Shown piece after piece: positions 1 through 10,491 of a stretch of DNA of 64,000 nucleotides (position 1 is the first letter of the stretch; the number at the start of each line of letters is the position of its first letter). The notes under the pieces are model-generated. The model worked only from the letters and a program-made list of their open reading frames with translations, did no database searches and was not told the DNA's origin. The position numbers and the translations under genes were made by a program. Source of the DNA: Mytilus edulis (taxonomy: Eukaryota; Mollusca; Bivalvia; Mytilida; Mytilidae); NCBI RefSeq assembly GCF_963676685.1, contig NC_092345.1, positions 31,457,585 to 31,521,584 on the forward strand, read 5' to 3'.

Positions 1-204
1 GTGCCTTCCTTCCCCAACACAATTCTGGAAAGGCCCTAAACAAAACATGGTTTTCTCATGGATGAAGAGTTTTTGGTTGCCTATAATTGCTTGTACATCT
101 ACTTCTTTTGAATTTTGATGGATAGTTGTCTTATTGACAATTAACCACATCTCCTTATTGTTATATTAAGAGCTGTGCTTGGAAACTAAAAGACAAATAG
201 AATG
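1..204 (+). repeat. Fragment of common interspersed repeat R1 (3' end)
   Basis: The stretch 'tagttgtcttattgacaa' followed by 'ccacatctcc' and a short T-rich tail matches the 3' end of a repeat seen again near 1,320, 34,750 (minus), 36,575 (minus), 39,490 and 49,180. No coding potential is visible. Family membership is judged by eye. Confidence 0.5.
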
Positions 205-606
205 GATTTATTTTTTTACAAAATTTACTTCTGGATACTATCTTATGATCATAAACAAGCTTTTGTCCAAGTTTGGTACAAACCCAGGATAGTTTAAGAA
301 AGTTATTAAAATTCTAAAAACTTTAACCACAGAGTGAATGTGTTGTTTCCCAGTAGAAAAACTAAGTCCATTTATAAGTAAAATTCGGAAAAACTGGAAT
401 TTTATTTTTACCAAATTTACTTCTGGATACTATCTTATGATCATAAAGAAGCTTCTGTCCAAGTTTGGTAGAAATCCAGTATAGTTTAAGAAAGTTATTA
501 AAATTTCAAAAACTTTAACCACAGAGTGAATATTTGTTGACGCCGCCGCCAGAATGTAGGATCGCTTAGTCTCGCTTTTTCGACTAAAGTCGAAGGCTCG
601 ACAAAA
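205..606 (+). mobile_element. 5'-truncated Helitron-like/HINE-like element, family 2
   Basis: About two copies of a ~190-bp monomer (landmarks: 'acttctggatactatctta', 'aagcttctgtccaagtttgg', 'ctttaaccacagagtgaat') are followed by a GC-rich segment 'gacgccgccgcc' and a terminal hairpin with stem TTCGAC/GTCGAA at about 588-601. The same monomer and terminus recur at 11,361-12,088, where the 5' end is also preserved. Here the 5' end is missing. The tandem core, GC-rich spacer and 3' hairpin resemble non-autonomous Helitron2/HINE elements; that class is inferred from structure only. Confidence 0.6.
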
Positions 607-1009
607 AGTCATGCCTGTATAGGTCATTGAATTCAAATAATCAGACATCGTTTATAAACAGTCAAATCTCATTATAACATATAACAAACACGACATTTTC
701 TATTTTCATCATAAAATAGTCATTTTTTGCTTAAATTGAAGGCTGTAAAGACCAGAATGCTTGTCAAGTATCACAACATACATCTGCATATTAGTTTTAG
801 ATGCATGATTTTTTTTATTAGTTGTTTTTGGCTTTGAACTAGCTGTCAGTAACTGCGAGTACTCTCAAATCGGTACTAATAGTCTTTTTGTTGTTGGGAT
901 GTATAAGTGCTGAGCCACTCTGTTTTTGTTAGATGTATTTCTATCCATCTGATGAGTTAAGCCTTTTTCAACTGATTTTTATAGTTCGTTCCTATATGTT
1001 GTACTGTTA
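607..1009. other. AT-rich intergenic DNA, nothing recognised
   Basis: No exon with splice signals, conserved domain or clear repeat boundary was seen. The stretch ends where repeat R1 begins. Confidence 0.4.
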
Positions 1010-1375
1010 CACCACTGTCCAAGGTTAGGGGGAGGAATGGGATCGCGCTAACTGGTTTAACCCCGCCACATTATTTACATATGTGCCTGTCCCAAGTCAG
1101 GAGCCTGTAATTCAGTGGATGTCGTTTGTTGCTGTGTTACATATTTGTTTTTCGTTCATTTATTTGTACATTTATTTGGCCGTTACTTTTCTCGTTTGAA
1201 TTGTTTTACATTTGTTATTTCCAGGCCTTTTATAGCTGACTATGCGGTATGGGCTTTGCTCATTGTTGAAGGCCGTACGGTGACCTATAGTTGTTAATTT
1301 CTGTGTCATTTAATTTGGTCTCTTGTTTAGAGTTGTCTCATTGGCAATTACACCAAATCTTCTTTTTTATATATA
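1010..1375 (+). repeat. Interspersed repeat R1, near-complete copy
   Basis: Landmarks in order are 'tcccaagtcaggagcctgta', 'ggccttttatagctgac', 'gcggtatgggctttgctcat', 'gtgacctatagttgtta' and 'gttgtctcattggcaat', ending in a T/AT-rich tail. Copies or pieces lie at 20,755-21,060, 34,745-34,925 and 36,570-36,910 (minus), 39,200-39,535 (plus) and 49,150-49,225 (plus). It is non-coding; short ORFs across it are repeat translations. Whether it is a SINE, MITE or Helitron-like end cannot be settled from one window. Confidence 0.6.
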
Positions 1376-1479
1376 TATTTTTGCATATATATTTTTGACT
1401 GCTAAAGTGTCACAGTTCATAAATAAACTACCGTGAATATAATGGTTTTTTTTTTCCAAAGTGAAATAATATAACGATG

Positions 1480-1690
1480 AAAATGGTACTTTTTTAGGTC
1501 TTTGATCCCATATATTCAGGATACTTAGCAGAATATCTACTATGTATCATACATAATTCAAAATAGATCTGTAACTGGTCATATTAAAACTATATACCAA
1601 ATATCAAATTAATATCTTCAAGCATGACGAAAAAAAGTGCAGATAACTAGTTATTTACGCGAATTTTCTAAGTCGAAGGACCACAACTCT
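1480..1690 (+). repeat. Fragment of a repeat shared with 2.75 kb and 19.4-19.7 kb
   Basis: Segments such as 'ctgtaactggtcatatt', 'atcaaattaatatcttcaag' and 'aaggaccacaactctgca' recur at 2,780-2,860 and, as about two diverged copies, at 19,390-19,745. The recurrence shows a dispersed repeat with ~170-bp periodicity. No ORF of interest was found. Confidence 0.5.
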
Positions 1691-1694
1691 GCAC

Positions 1695-2760
1695 AAGAGT
1701 CCACACGCTGAAATGTCTCGCCTGCTTTCCTAACCATGATTAATTTTATGTTGATAGTCCTAATGATAAAAGTTTTACTACAAGTATCACATAAACTTAA
1801 AATTATCAATGATCCATGAAAATGAGGTCCTGGTCAGATAAACCATGCCAGAAACACATGTACACCTTACAATCATTCCATACACCAAATATAGTGGACC
1901 TATTGCTTATAGTAACTTAGAAAAACAGACCAAAACACAAAAACTTTACATTGACCATGAACCATGAACATGAGGTCATGGACAAATGACACCTGCCAGA
2001 CAGACATGTACACCTTACAATCATTCCATACACCAAATATAGTGGACCTATTGATTATAGTATTAGAATAACAGACAAAAACATAAAACTTAACATTGAC
2101 CAATGAACGACGAAAATGAGATAGGACATATGACACCTGCCAGACAGACATTACACCTTGCAATCATTCCATACACCAAATATAGTTGACCTATTGCTTA
2201 TAGTTTTAGAAAAACAGATCAAAACACAAAAACTTACCATTGACCAATGAACCATGAAAATGAGGTCAAGGACAAATGACACCTGCCAGACAAACATGTT
2301 CACCTTACAATCATTCCATACACCAAATATATTTGACATACTGCTTTCAGTATCTGACAAACGGACCTATTCACGTAACTTTAACCTTGATCACTTATCC
2401 AAGAAATGAGGTCGAGGTCAGGTGAATCTTGTCTGATGGACATGTAGACCTTGAAATGAACCCATATACCAAATATAGTCATCCCATTACTTATTATAAG
2501 TGAGAAATTCCCATAACAAAAAAACTGAACTTTTTTTCAAGCAGTCACTGAACCATGAAAATAAGTCGAGGACAATGGTCATACGACAGATGGAAAGTTC
2601 ATGACATAAGGTATCTGCATACAAGGTATGAAGCATCCAAGTCTTCTACCTTCTGAAATATAAAGCTTTATACAAATAGTTTACGCCACCGCCGGATAGT
2701 AATACTTATGTCTAACTATGCGACTTAAATTTTGTCGCAGGCGAGACACTAAAATCATCA
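1695..2760 (+). mobile_element. Helitron-like/HINE-like element, family 2, with ~146-bp tandem core
   Basis: The left part carries 'gtctcgcctgc' near 1,715 and the right part ends with its inverse 'gcaggcgagac' near 2,738-2,748, so the element has subterminal inverted repeats. Between them are 4-5 diverged copies of a ~146-bp unit (landmark 'aatcattccatacaccaa' near 1,871, 2,019, 2,162 and 2,309). Before the right end come 'acgccaccgcc' and a hairpin with stem TGCGAC/GTCGCA. This matches the family at 205-606 and 11,361-12,088 in its termini but not in its core. Confidence 0.6.
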
Positions 2761-2940
2761 GATCGGAACAAAATTTGAACTTGATCTGTAACTGGTCAAA
2801 ATAAAACATTATACAAAATATCAAATCAATATCTTCAAGCACAATAAAAAAAGTGGGGAAAACTGATTTGTGGGGACCGACAGACAGACTGACAAAGTGC
2901 AAACCTAGTCCCCTTTGGCTTCGCCTTTAGGGGACTAAAA
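2761..2940 (+). repeat. 3' end of another hairpin-terminated repeat
   Basis: Sequence related to 1,480-1,690 runs into a short 'gacagacagactgacaaa' stretch and then a hairpin of TAGTCCCC against GGGGACTA separated by about 16 bases. The layout (core, simple repeat, hairpin) repeats that of the neighbouring elements. Confidence 0.5.
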
Positions 2941-4497
2941 ACAGACAAACCCTTTCTGGATAATACACTGAAATAAGTGATAACAGTCATGCAATGAACA
3001 TATTGAAACAAATATATATTATTATATAGATGACAAAGAAATACTGAAATTTCTCAGATGAATCTGATATCATCACTTATCGGTTGATTATTCACTCATG
3101 AAACTTTTTATGTCTTTTCTCAACATATTTTTGCAAAATGTACCAAATTTATTCTCAGTTTTGCCCTTTTTACTTTTCAGAATTATCGATTATAAGAATG
3201 TGAAATGCAATATACTTTATAGTGCATTGGGTAATTTTTGCAGTTTCAAATTTTTACAACATTATAACCGTAAATTGACCCAAAATTCATAAAATATTAT
3301 GGAAAAATCGAAATAGTTGGCATGTAAGAGAATTAAGCATTTTATTTTTACACATTTACGTAAAACCTCATAAAAAGGGCAAAACTATGAACCTCACAAA
3401 AATTTGACGCAATAAGGTACTTAAATTGGATGCAGTCATATTTGGTTTTTTTTATAATCATACGCTCATGTTTGATGTTATTTATCATGAATACTACTGG
3501 AATAAGACATTTTTTAATCATGTTTTGTGATCTATTTATAAAAACATAATTAACAATTTAATTTGATTTTTGAAAATATACCACTTGTGACGGAACAACA
3601 ATAATAACTCTTATGAGCACTGCTGAATTATTTTGTTGTTCGGTCACGCGTAGAATATTTTCAATTATTAACTTACAAATTAATTCAATTGTAAAAATGA
3701 CCAACATCTTAATCACTTCCATGGCTGAAGACCTGTTAGTAAATTCATTTATTTTGAAGAGTTAGTCGTCATGTAAACTTTGCCACAAATCATTCATGAA
3801 CTTAGTAGAGTCCAAAGACATGAAAGAGTACATACACATGGATAAAATTGAATGTTGTCTAGTATTATGTAAAACTAAGTCTTCAGCCATGTCCAGTTTA
3901 AAGATTGAAACAGTTACTTGTACTTAACCAAATGATCAAATCAAAAGCCATAGTTGAATAGTTACATAAAAAATGTTTAGTATTTAACTTTCCTTGATCT
4001 TTTTTTTCAGTAAGAAAAGTTCTTTTTCATCAATCTTTCCATTCAATATGAATTAAAAAGAATCATTCAATACAATTTAAATGCTGTAAACATATATATG
4101 TATTGCTTGCATTCTTTGATCAAATGATTTGAAGTATTCACAACTGTTTCCTCTGTTTCTCTCAAGTAAAACATGCTAAAAGTTAACTTTGATCAAAATG
4201 TTATAAAAGCATAAATACTCATTCCAATCTGCTCCCAAGAACTTCTCAAAGATCTCAAGAATGGCTCAAGATTAACCATCTTCACTGTAAACCTACATGT
4301 ATATATGATTATGCTATAGTTTATGATCAATTTGGTACAATACGCTTGGTAAAATATACCTACTCTTTATGCTGACTGAAGCAAACTTAAACATGCATCA
4401 TCCAAACTTGAAGTCAGACAGAAGATGTCAGTTTGTCTGACCGAATGTCAGATACAGGTTTCTGGAATTTCGCAAGACTGAGAGGAATCAAATGATA
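2941..4497. other. AT-rich intergenic DNA with two foldback structures
   Basis: No gene was recognised. A palindromic segment spans about 3,565-3,685: 'gaacaacaataat' is opposed by 'attttgttgttc', with AT-rich flanks that also pair. A second pair, 'catggctgaagac' near 3,720 and 'gtcttcagccatg' near 3,880, brackets ~170 bp and may be a small MITE, but no target duplication could be defined. Confidence 0.4.
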
Positions 4498-4645
4498 ACT
4501 AGAGGCTCTCAAGAGCCTGTATCGCTCACCTGATTCTACTTGGGTTTTTGAAATCATATAAAAAAATATAAAATTTGGCTAAAAGTGACAACACAACCTC
4601 ATTTATCATGTTTATAAGGAAAGGAACATCTTTAATTTCATTCAA

Positions 4646-5934
4646 AAGTCCCCCACTGGCGGCCATCTTGGATGACGGATCGGCTACAAAGTAACAACAC
4701 TTGGTCAGCACCTCATAAGGAACATTCATGCCATGTTTGGTTTTATTCCATTCAGTGGTTCTCTAAAAGAAGTCATTTGTATGCATTTCCCATAGGGTCC
4801 TATGTTAAACTAAGTCCCCTGCTGGCGGCCATCTTGGATGATGGATCGGCTACAAAGTAACAACACTTGGTCAGCACTCATAAGGAACATTCATGCAATG
4901 TTTGGTTTTATTCCATTCAGTGGTTCTCTAGAAGAAGTCATTTGTATGCATTTCCCATAGGGTCCTATGTTAAACTAAGTCCCCCGTTGGCGGCCATCTT
5001 GGATAATGGATCGGCTACAAAGTAACAACACTTGGTCAGCACCACATTAGGAACATTCATGCCATGTTTGATTTCATTCGATTCAGTGGTTCTCTAAAAG
5101 AAGTCATTTGTATGCATTTCCCATAGGGTCCTATGTTAAACTAAGTCCTATGCTGGCGGCCATCTTGGATGATGGATCGGCTACAAAGTAACAACACTTG
5201 GTCAGCACCCTATAAGGAACATTCATGCTATGTTTGGTTTTATTCCATTCAGTGGTTCTCTAAAAGAAGTCATTTGTATGCATTTCCCATAGGGTCCTAT
5301 GTTAAACTAAGTCCACGGCTGGCAGCCATCTTGGATGATGGATCAGCAACAAAGTAACAACACTTGGTCAGCACCTCATAAGGAACATTCATGCCATGTT
5401 TGGTTTCATTCCATTCAGTGGTTCTCTAAAAGAAGTCATTTGTATGCATTTCCCATAGGGTCCTATGTTAAACTAAGTCCCCCGCTGGCGGCCATCTTGG
5501 ATGATGGATCGGCTACAAAGTAACAACACTTGGTCAGCACTCCATAAGGAACATTCATGCTATGTTTGGTTTCATTCCATTTAGTGGTTCTCTAGAAGAA
5601 GTCATTTGTATGCATTTCCCATAGGGTCCTATGTTAAACTAAGTCCCCCGCTGGCGGCCATCTTGGATGATGGATCGGCTACAAAGTAACAACACTTGGT
5701 CAGCACCCCATAAGGAACATTCATGCTATGTTTGGTTTTATTCCATTCAGTGGTTCTCTAAAAGAAGTCATTTGTATGCATTTCCCATAGGGTCCTATGT
5801 TAAACTAAGTCCCCGGCTGGCGGCCATCTTGGATGATGGATCGGCAACAAAGTAACAACACTTGGTTAGCACCTCATAAGGAACATTCATGCCATGTTTG
5901 GTTTCATTCCATTCAGTGGTTCTCTAGAAGAAGT
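4646..5934 (+). repeat. 166-bp tandem array, about 7.8 copies
   Basis: The landmark 'ggccatcttggat' recurs at 4,661, 4,827, 4,992, 5,158, 5,324, 5,490, 5,656 and 5,822: six intervals of 166 bp and one of 165. Monomers look >90% identical by eye. Repeated 62-residue ORFs in the array are only monomer translations. Each monomer shares 'gcggccat', a GAT.GGATC block, 'aaggaac..' and 'attcagt.gtt' with the 500-bp monomers at 28.8-30.4 kb, so the two arrays are homologous. Confidence 0.9.
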
Positions 5935-5952
5935 TCAAAATGTAAATTGTTA

Positions 5953-6014
5953 ACGACGACGACGACGGACGACGACGGACGACGGACGACGGACGACGAC
6001 GACGGACGACGGAC
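5953..6014 (+). repeat. GAC-rich microsatellite
   Basis: Interrupted (GAC/GGAC)n run immediately inside the hairpin terminus of the family 1 element. The same placement is seen at 30,415-30,467 and, much shorter, near 11,106-11,126. Confidence 0.85.
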
Positions 6015-6125
6015 GCCAAGTGGTGAGAAAAGCTCACTTGGCCCTTCGGGCCAGGTGAGCTAAAAATCGAATCAAAATCAGAACGATAAAAATTTGCAAT
6101 GCCCCACAATATGACATTTTTCGGG

Positions 6126-6318
6126 CAGTGTTCTCCCCAGATATTTCATTTAGCATCCTTGTAAACAGGGACATTTGAAATATAGTACCATCTTGTTTCT
6201 AAAAAATATAGCATCACATCCATAACATAATCTATAAGAAAACCAATTCAGATAGCATCACATTCAAGAAATATAGCATCACATTACCATGATGCAAAAG
6301 GCCCTGGGGAGAACACTG
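6126..6318. mobile_element. 193-bp MITE with CAGTGTTCTCCCCAG termini
   Basis: CAGTGTTCTCCCCAG at the left is exactly inverted at the right (CTGGGGAGAACACTG). The interior holds reiterated 'atagcatcaca' motifs. No convincing target-site duplication is visible, so the superfamily is open; CAG/CTG ends are common in hAT-like and related elements. Confidence 0.7.
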
Positions 6319-6441
6319 TTGGCCTCTTTAATATTGAAAACAGTAACAGATACAAAACATAGAGAGCAACCACTGCCTGACTAAGGGGTCATATAAAAAC
6401 CTTACGAGTTAACATAATTTGTAATAAAATTATTTGCTTAC

Positions 6442-6577
6442 ACTGCATCATCAGCTTTACAAAATACATCAATCATGTTCTTGTGCACACTATCATGGTA
6501 TACAAGGACAGGCCATTTCATTTTACTTGGAATTCCAGGTAGTCTTGACCACATAATGGTTCTATCTGTCTCTAATT
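6442..6577 (-). CDS. Candidate internal exon of an unassigned minus-strand gene
   Basis: On the minus strand, acceptor 'cttttccag' is followed by 136 bp open in one frame (phase 2 in, phase 2 out) and donor 'gtaagc'. The reading has a tryptophan/proline-rich core: IMWSRLPGIPSKMKWPVLVY, then a charged segment ending KADDAV. The W..LPG.P...WP pattern loosely recalls a PWWP barrel, but this is weak. Its entry phase fits the last recognised SYAP1 exon at 12,975, yet the residues do not resemble the vertebrate SYAP1 tail. It may be a divergent SYAP1 exon, an exon of another gene running off the left edge, or a chance ORF. Confidence 0.4.
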
Positions 6578-7700
6578 CTGGAAAAGATTTAGTATTAGTT
6601 TAAATGCAAATTACATTCAATATCAAACGACTTTGATGCAAGTTTTCTCAATTCATTTGTAAGGCAAAACTTCATGGAAAAGTTATTATTCTTAAATATC
6701 AAAAGCAAGGCCAAAAAAAATAATACCCTAGTTTCCTGCTAACCAACCCACAAACTTTTGGATTGGAATGTATCGTTGACAAACTCATTTTCTGACGGAC
6801 TACTGGGAATTTCTTCCTCAACCTTGGGTTTCAAATGGATATCTAATACAAGGGTTTGCTCTGTCAAGATTTTCCAATAAAATGTAAATATTGCATGCAT
6901 CCAAGAATGGTGTCATGTGATACAATTTCATACTGATATTTCTATTGTATATATTCTTAATGTTTTATAATTCAAAGAATTTCTGCCTATGGTTACACGT
7001 ATATATAAACCTGGTCTTAAAATTTAAGGTCTAAATATTGGAATTATGTAATTTCAACTGATAAGTATCAAACAAAAAAAACTTCATGAAAATAATATGT
7101 GTAATTGTAACTAGAGGCTCTAATAAAGAGCCTGTGTCGCTCACCTTGGCATATGTGAATTAAACAAAGGAAGCAGACAGTTCATGACAAAATTGTGTTT
7201 AGGTGATTGTGATGTGTTTGTACATCTTCCTTTACTGAACATTCTTGCTGCTCACAATTATCTATAATGAACTTGTCCGTGTGGTTTCAGTGGGAAATGT
7301 TAGTAAAAATTTACAAATTTTATGAAAATTGTTAAAAATTGATTATAAAGGACAATAACTTCTTAGGGGGTCAATTGACCATTTTGGCCATGTTGACTTA
7401 TTTTTGAGTCTTAAATTGCTGTACATTATTGCTGTTTACAGTTTATCTCTATCTATAATAATATTCAAGATAATAACCCAAAACAGCAAAATTTCCTTAA
7501 AATTACCAATTTAGGGGCAGCAACCTAACAACCAGTTGTCCGATTCATCTACAAATTTCAGGGCAGATAGATTTTGACCAGATAAACAATTTTACCCCGT
7601 CAGATTTGCTCTAAATGCTTTGGTTTTTGAGTTATAAGCCAAAAACTGCATTTTACCCCTATGTTCTATTTTTAGCCGTAGCGGCCATCTTGGTTGGTTT

Positions 7701-7874
7701 TGTCAAGTATTAGCCGCTGTACATTTACTAACGTCACTAACGTTACCTATTGTTTACGTAACGTTGCCTTGTGCGCAACGTCACATAACTTGAATACAAT
7801 TTGATATGAACACAACGCCTTTCATTACTAACCCTAAAGCGAAGTACTAACCACAAGAAACACGATACACGATA
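7701..7874 (+). repeat. 5' LTR of the BEL element (174 bp)
   Basis: Starts TGTCAAGTATT and ends ACACGATA. It matches 10,318-10,491 base for base in a manual comparison. An inverted motif 'acgtaacgtt' and several 'cgtcac' motifs lie within it. The ends are TG..TA rather than TG..CA. Confidence 0.9.
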
Positions 7875-7875
7875 T

Positions 7876-7887
7876 TGGTGCCGTGAC
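7876..7887 (+). promoter_or_regulatory. Primer-binding site, tRNA-His type
   Basis: TGGTGCCGTGAC begins two bases after the 5' LTR. It is complementary to the 3' acceptor end of animal tRNA-His (..GTCACGGCACCA). The gag ATG follows after only two bases, at 7,890. The tRNA match is from general knowledge of tRNA-His sequence. Confidence 0.75.
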
Positions 7888-7889
7888 CC

Positions 7890-10013
7890 ATGGAGAAATT
7901 GAAAGCAATTCGTGGTGGTCATCGTAGTGCAGTTACAAGATTAATTAATAGAACAAAGGAAAGAATTTCGCAAGATGATATTGGACATGAAGAACTTTCG
8001 GCTGCCGCAGACAACCTTACAAAGAAGAGGAACCTGCTTGAATCTTTAGACTCACAGATCTTAGATGGAACCGAACTAGAAGACATGGAACAAGAAATTC
8101 TTGACGCGGACGATTATACAATGAATATGGAAGTCGCCATTCGCCGGTTCAAGGACATAGTTTCTGGAAACAAAACAACCCCATTTCAGCAAACGGTGAG
8201 TGAAACAACTTATGTTCCAATAGCCAATACACTTGATTCATCAAATTTTCCGTCAACAAGTATTGCAAATCATAATTCAAACCATTCAGAAAATATATTT
8301 TCCGTAGATAATAACTCCGTTTATACGAATGCAAACCCAACAACAGCAACAAACTTCTATCACAAACTACCTAAGCTTGATTTACCGAACTTTACGGGAG
8401 ATATATTAACATGGCAGACATTTTGGGAATCGTTTGAGACAACCATTCATCACAATCCCTCTTTGACAAATATACAAAAGTTCAGCTATCTCAAATCTCA
8501 GGTACACAGTGAAGCCGCACAATGCATATCCGGTTTATCTCTATCAAACGCCAACTATGAACACGCAATCATATTGTTAAAGGAGAGGTATGGACAGACA
8601 CAAACCATTATAAACGCATACATGCAGAATCTACTTGAACTTACGCATCCGTCACTTACGCCGCACAGCATAAGAGTATTTTACGATAAAATGGAATCGT
8701 GCATAAGGGGATTAGAGTCGCTCGGACAATCGCAAGACACATTCGGATCACTTTTAGTACCAATTATATTTGGAAAGTTGCCCGACGAAATGAAAAAACT
8801 CATGACCAGAGAACACGGAAAACGGAATTGGGATATAAGGTCCCTTAGAGAAGCAATCGGCAAAGAGATGTACGTACAGGAAACTGGTAATTCAGATAAA
8901 TTAGACAGTTTCACACCCACAGCGTCATTTCACACAACAGTTGAACCCAAAATCACCACAAGACCTCAATATGTAATAAATCAGTTCAAACCCAAAACCT
9001 GTATTTATTGCAAACAATCGCATTCGTCAGTCGAATGTACCAGTGTTGTAGACAGAGAGAGCCGCCTAGCTATCATTGAACAGAAAAAAGTATGTTACAG
9101 TTGCTTTGGAAGTCATAAAGTTTCAGAATGCCGCTCGCGTTTTAGATGCAGAAAATGTGATAACAAGCACCACACTAGTCTTTGTGACAGTAATAAGAAT
9201 CAAGAAAAGGAAAGCGTAAGCGTAAGTACAGCAAAATCTTTACCGCAAAACACCATAGTAAGTACAGTAGAGAGCGAAAATGATGCATTAACATGTTACA
9301 CGTCGACATTGAACATTAAACCAAGGACAGACGTTTTATTAAAGACAGCCATTTCACCAGTTTGGGTAGATGACAGGTCAGCTACCGCTAATATTCTTTT
9401 AGATGAAGGATCTCAGAAGTCGTTTATTAGCGAGGAATTAGCCGCTAAACTGCAATTAAAACCGAATGGAACCTCGACAGTTAGCCTAGCAGCATTTGGA
9501 GATGAAAACAGAAATATACGCAATTTGGACATTGCCGTAATAGATTTACAAACTCAGAATGGGAAGAAAATACCAATGGAAGTATTTATTGTCCCTACTA
9601 TCGCAGCCCCGTTACACAATCGCATGCCATACAATGCTGCTAAACTGCCTTACCTCAGTGGACTTACATTAGCGCACCCTGTTAGCGACATGGATGAATT
9701 CAGGATTTCATTTTTAATAGGTTCGGATTACTACTGGGATATCGTTGAAGACACAGTTATCCGAGGACCAGGCCCGACCGCAGTAGAATCAAAACTCGGA
9801 TACCTACTTTCTGGACCAATGAAAGACTCAGCTGAACCCACATCCTCATCTTTCACGTTACAACACAAGACAGAAGAAGTCGATTTGAAACGTTTTGGGA
9901 AAATCGAATCAATGGCAGAAGTATCTGACAATTCATGGCAGAAGTATCTGACAATTCAATTAAATTTAACAAAGACTATTTTGAGACGTATCAATCAAAC
10001 AGCAACACAATGA
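7890..10013 (+). CDS. BEL/Pao gag-protease polyprotein, truncated by frameshift and deletion
   Basis: The 707-residue ORF starts at the first ATG after the primer-binding site. An acidic, coiled-coil-prone N-terminus (about 1-110) leads to a DUF1759-type gag region (about 158-300) marked by KLPKLDLPNFTGD and WQTFWESFE. Cysteine/histidine knuckles lie at about 371-435 (CIYCKQSHSSVEC, then CYSCFGSHKVSEC and CRKC..KHH..LC). A DUF1758-type aspartic protease region (about 480-630) contains LLDEGSQKSFI; the active-site triad reads D-E-G rather than D-S/T-G. GYLLSGP near 655 is the usual lead-in to reverse transcriptase, but a 23-bp tandem duplication at 9,912-9,957 shifts the frame and the ORF ends soon after. 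RT and integrase are absent. Confidence 0.9.
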   Translation: MEKLKAIRGGHRSAVTRLINRTKERISQDDIGHEELSAAADNLTKKRNLLESLDSQILDGTELEDMEQEILDADDYTMNMEVAIRRFKDIVSGNKTTPFQQTVSETTYVPIANTLDSSNFPSTSIANHNSNHSENIFSVDNNSVYTNANPTTATNFYHKLPKLDLPNFTGDILTWQTFWESFETTIHHNPSLTNIQKFSYLKSQVHSEAAQCISGLSLSNANYEHAIILLKERYGQTQTIINAYMQNLLELTHPSLTPHSIRVFYDKMESCIRGLESLGQSQDTFGSLLVPIIFGKLPDEMKKLMTREHGKRNWDIRSLREAIGKEMYVQETGNSDKLDSFTPTASFHTTVEPKITTRPQYVINQFKPKTCIYCKQSHSSVECTSVVDRESRLAIIEQKKVCYSCFGSHKVSECRSRFRCRKCDNKHHTSLCDSNKNQEKESVSVSTAKSLPQNTIVSTVESENDALTCYTSTLNIKPRTDVLLKTAISPVWVDDRSATANILLDEGSQKSFISEELAAKLQLKPNGTSTVSLAAFGDENRNIRNLDIAVIDLQTQNGKKIPMEVFIVPTIAAPLHNRMPYNAAKLPYLSGLTLAHPVSDMDEFRISFLIGSDYYWDIVEDTVIRGPGPTAVESKLGYLLSGPMKDSAEPTSSSFTLQHKTEEVDLKRFGKIESMAEVSDNSWQKYLTIQLNLTKTILRRINQTATQ
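9912..9957 (+). repeat. 23-bp tandem duplication that frameshifts the BEL ORF
   Basis: The unit 'atggcagaagtatctgac' plus 'aattc' occurs twice in direct succession. Because 23 is not a multiple of three, the frame after it changes. The original frame continues at 9,958 as S-IKFNKDYFETYQ and runs open to a TAA ending at 10,126, where internal sequence toward the 3' LTR becomes non-coding. Confidence 0.9.
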
Positions 10014-10317
10014 AGAACAATGGTAGGATTCACACATTTAGCAGGGAACCAGGAATGATGAAAATCCACGGAGACAGAGCACCGAGTAAAACTGAAGCCA
10101 AGCTAAAGATTCAAACATGGACTTAATATTTTCATGACAATATACTTACTGGTATCAAGTGCGCCGTAATTTTGATAATGATCATAGTGAATAGACAGTT
10201 TAACAATTTCTATTTTATAACATGGACTTTAAATAGTTAATTATCATTTCACACTTTGTATCATGCTAATTTCTTTTTCATAATTTTAGATTAATTTTCA
10301 CTTTTCGGCGCCCCCAG

Positions 10318-10491
10318 TGTCAAGTATTAGCCGCTGTACATTTACTAACGTCACTAACGTTACCTATTGTTTACGTAACGTTGCCTTGTGCGCAACGTCA
10401 CATAACTTGAATACAATTTGATATGAACACAACGCCTTTCATTACTAACCCTAAAGCGAAGTACTAACCACAAGAAACACGATACACGATA
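10318..10491 (+). repeat. 3' LTR of the BEL element (174 bp)
   Basis: Matches the 5' LTR at 7,701-7,874 with no difference noticed, and is followed directly by the duplicated target GGTTT. Confidence 0.9.

Larger units (their letters stand above)
4498..6063 (+). mobile_element. Helitron-like/HINE-like element, family 1, copy 1 (166-bp core)
   Basis: The left end 'ctagaggctctcaagagcc' contains the palindrome GGCTCT-CA-AGAGCC and, just inside, 'gctcacctg'. The right end has a GAC-rich microsatellite (about 5,953-6,014), 'gacgccaagtg', then a near-perfect hairpin (AGCTCAC.TGGCCC / GGGCCAGGTGAGCT) closing on a short TTC loop and ending 'gctaa'. The left 'gctcacctg' is inverted as 'caggtgagc' at the right end. 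Full copies with these ends lie at 7,109-11,172 and 28,611-30,517. Known bivalve relatives with ~160-bp tandem cores are the pearl/HINE-type elements; assignment is by structure, not by search. Confidence 0.7.

Noticed and set aside
4672..5855. Series of 62-codon plus-strand ORFs repeated every 166 or 332 bp
   Set aside because: They are translations of the 166-bp tandem monomer with no start context, splice signals or domain; identity follows from DNA repetition.
4646..5934. CRISPR-like array
   Set aside because: The whole 166-bp unit is repeated with no unique spacers, and the genome is animal.
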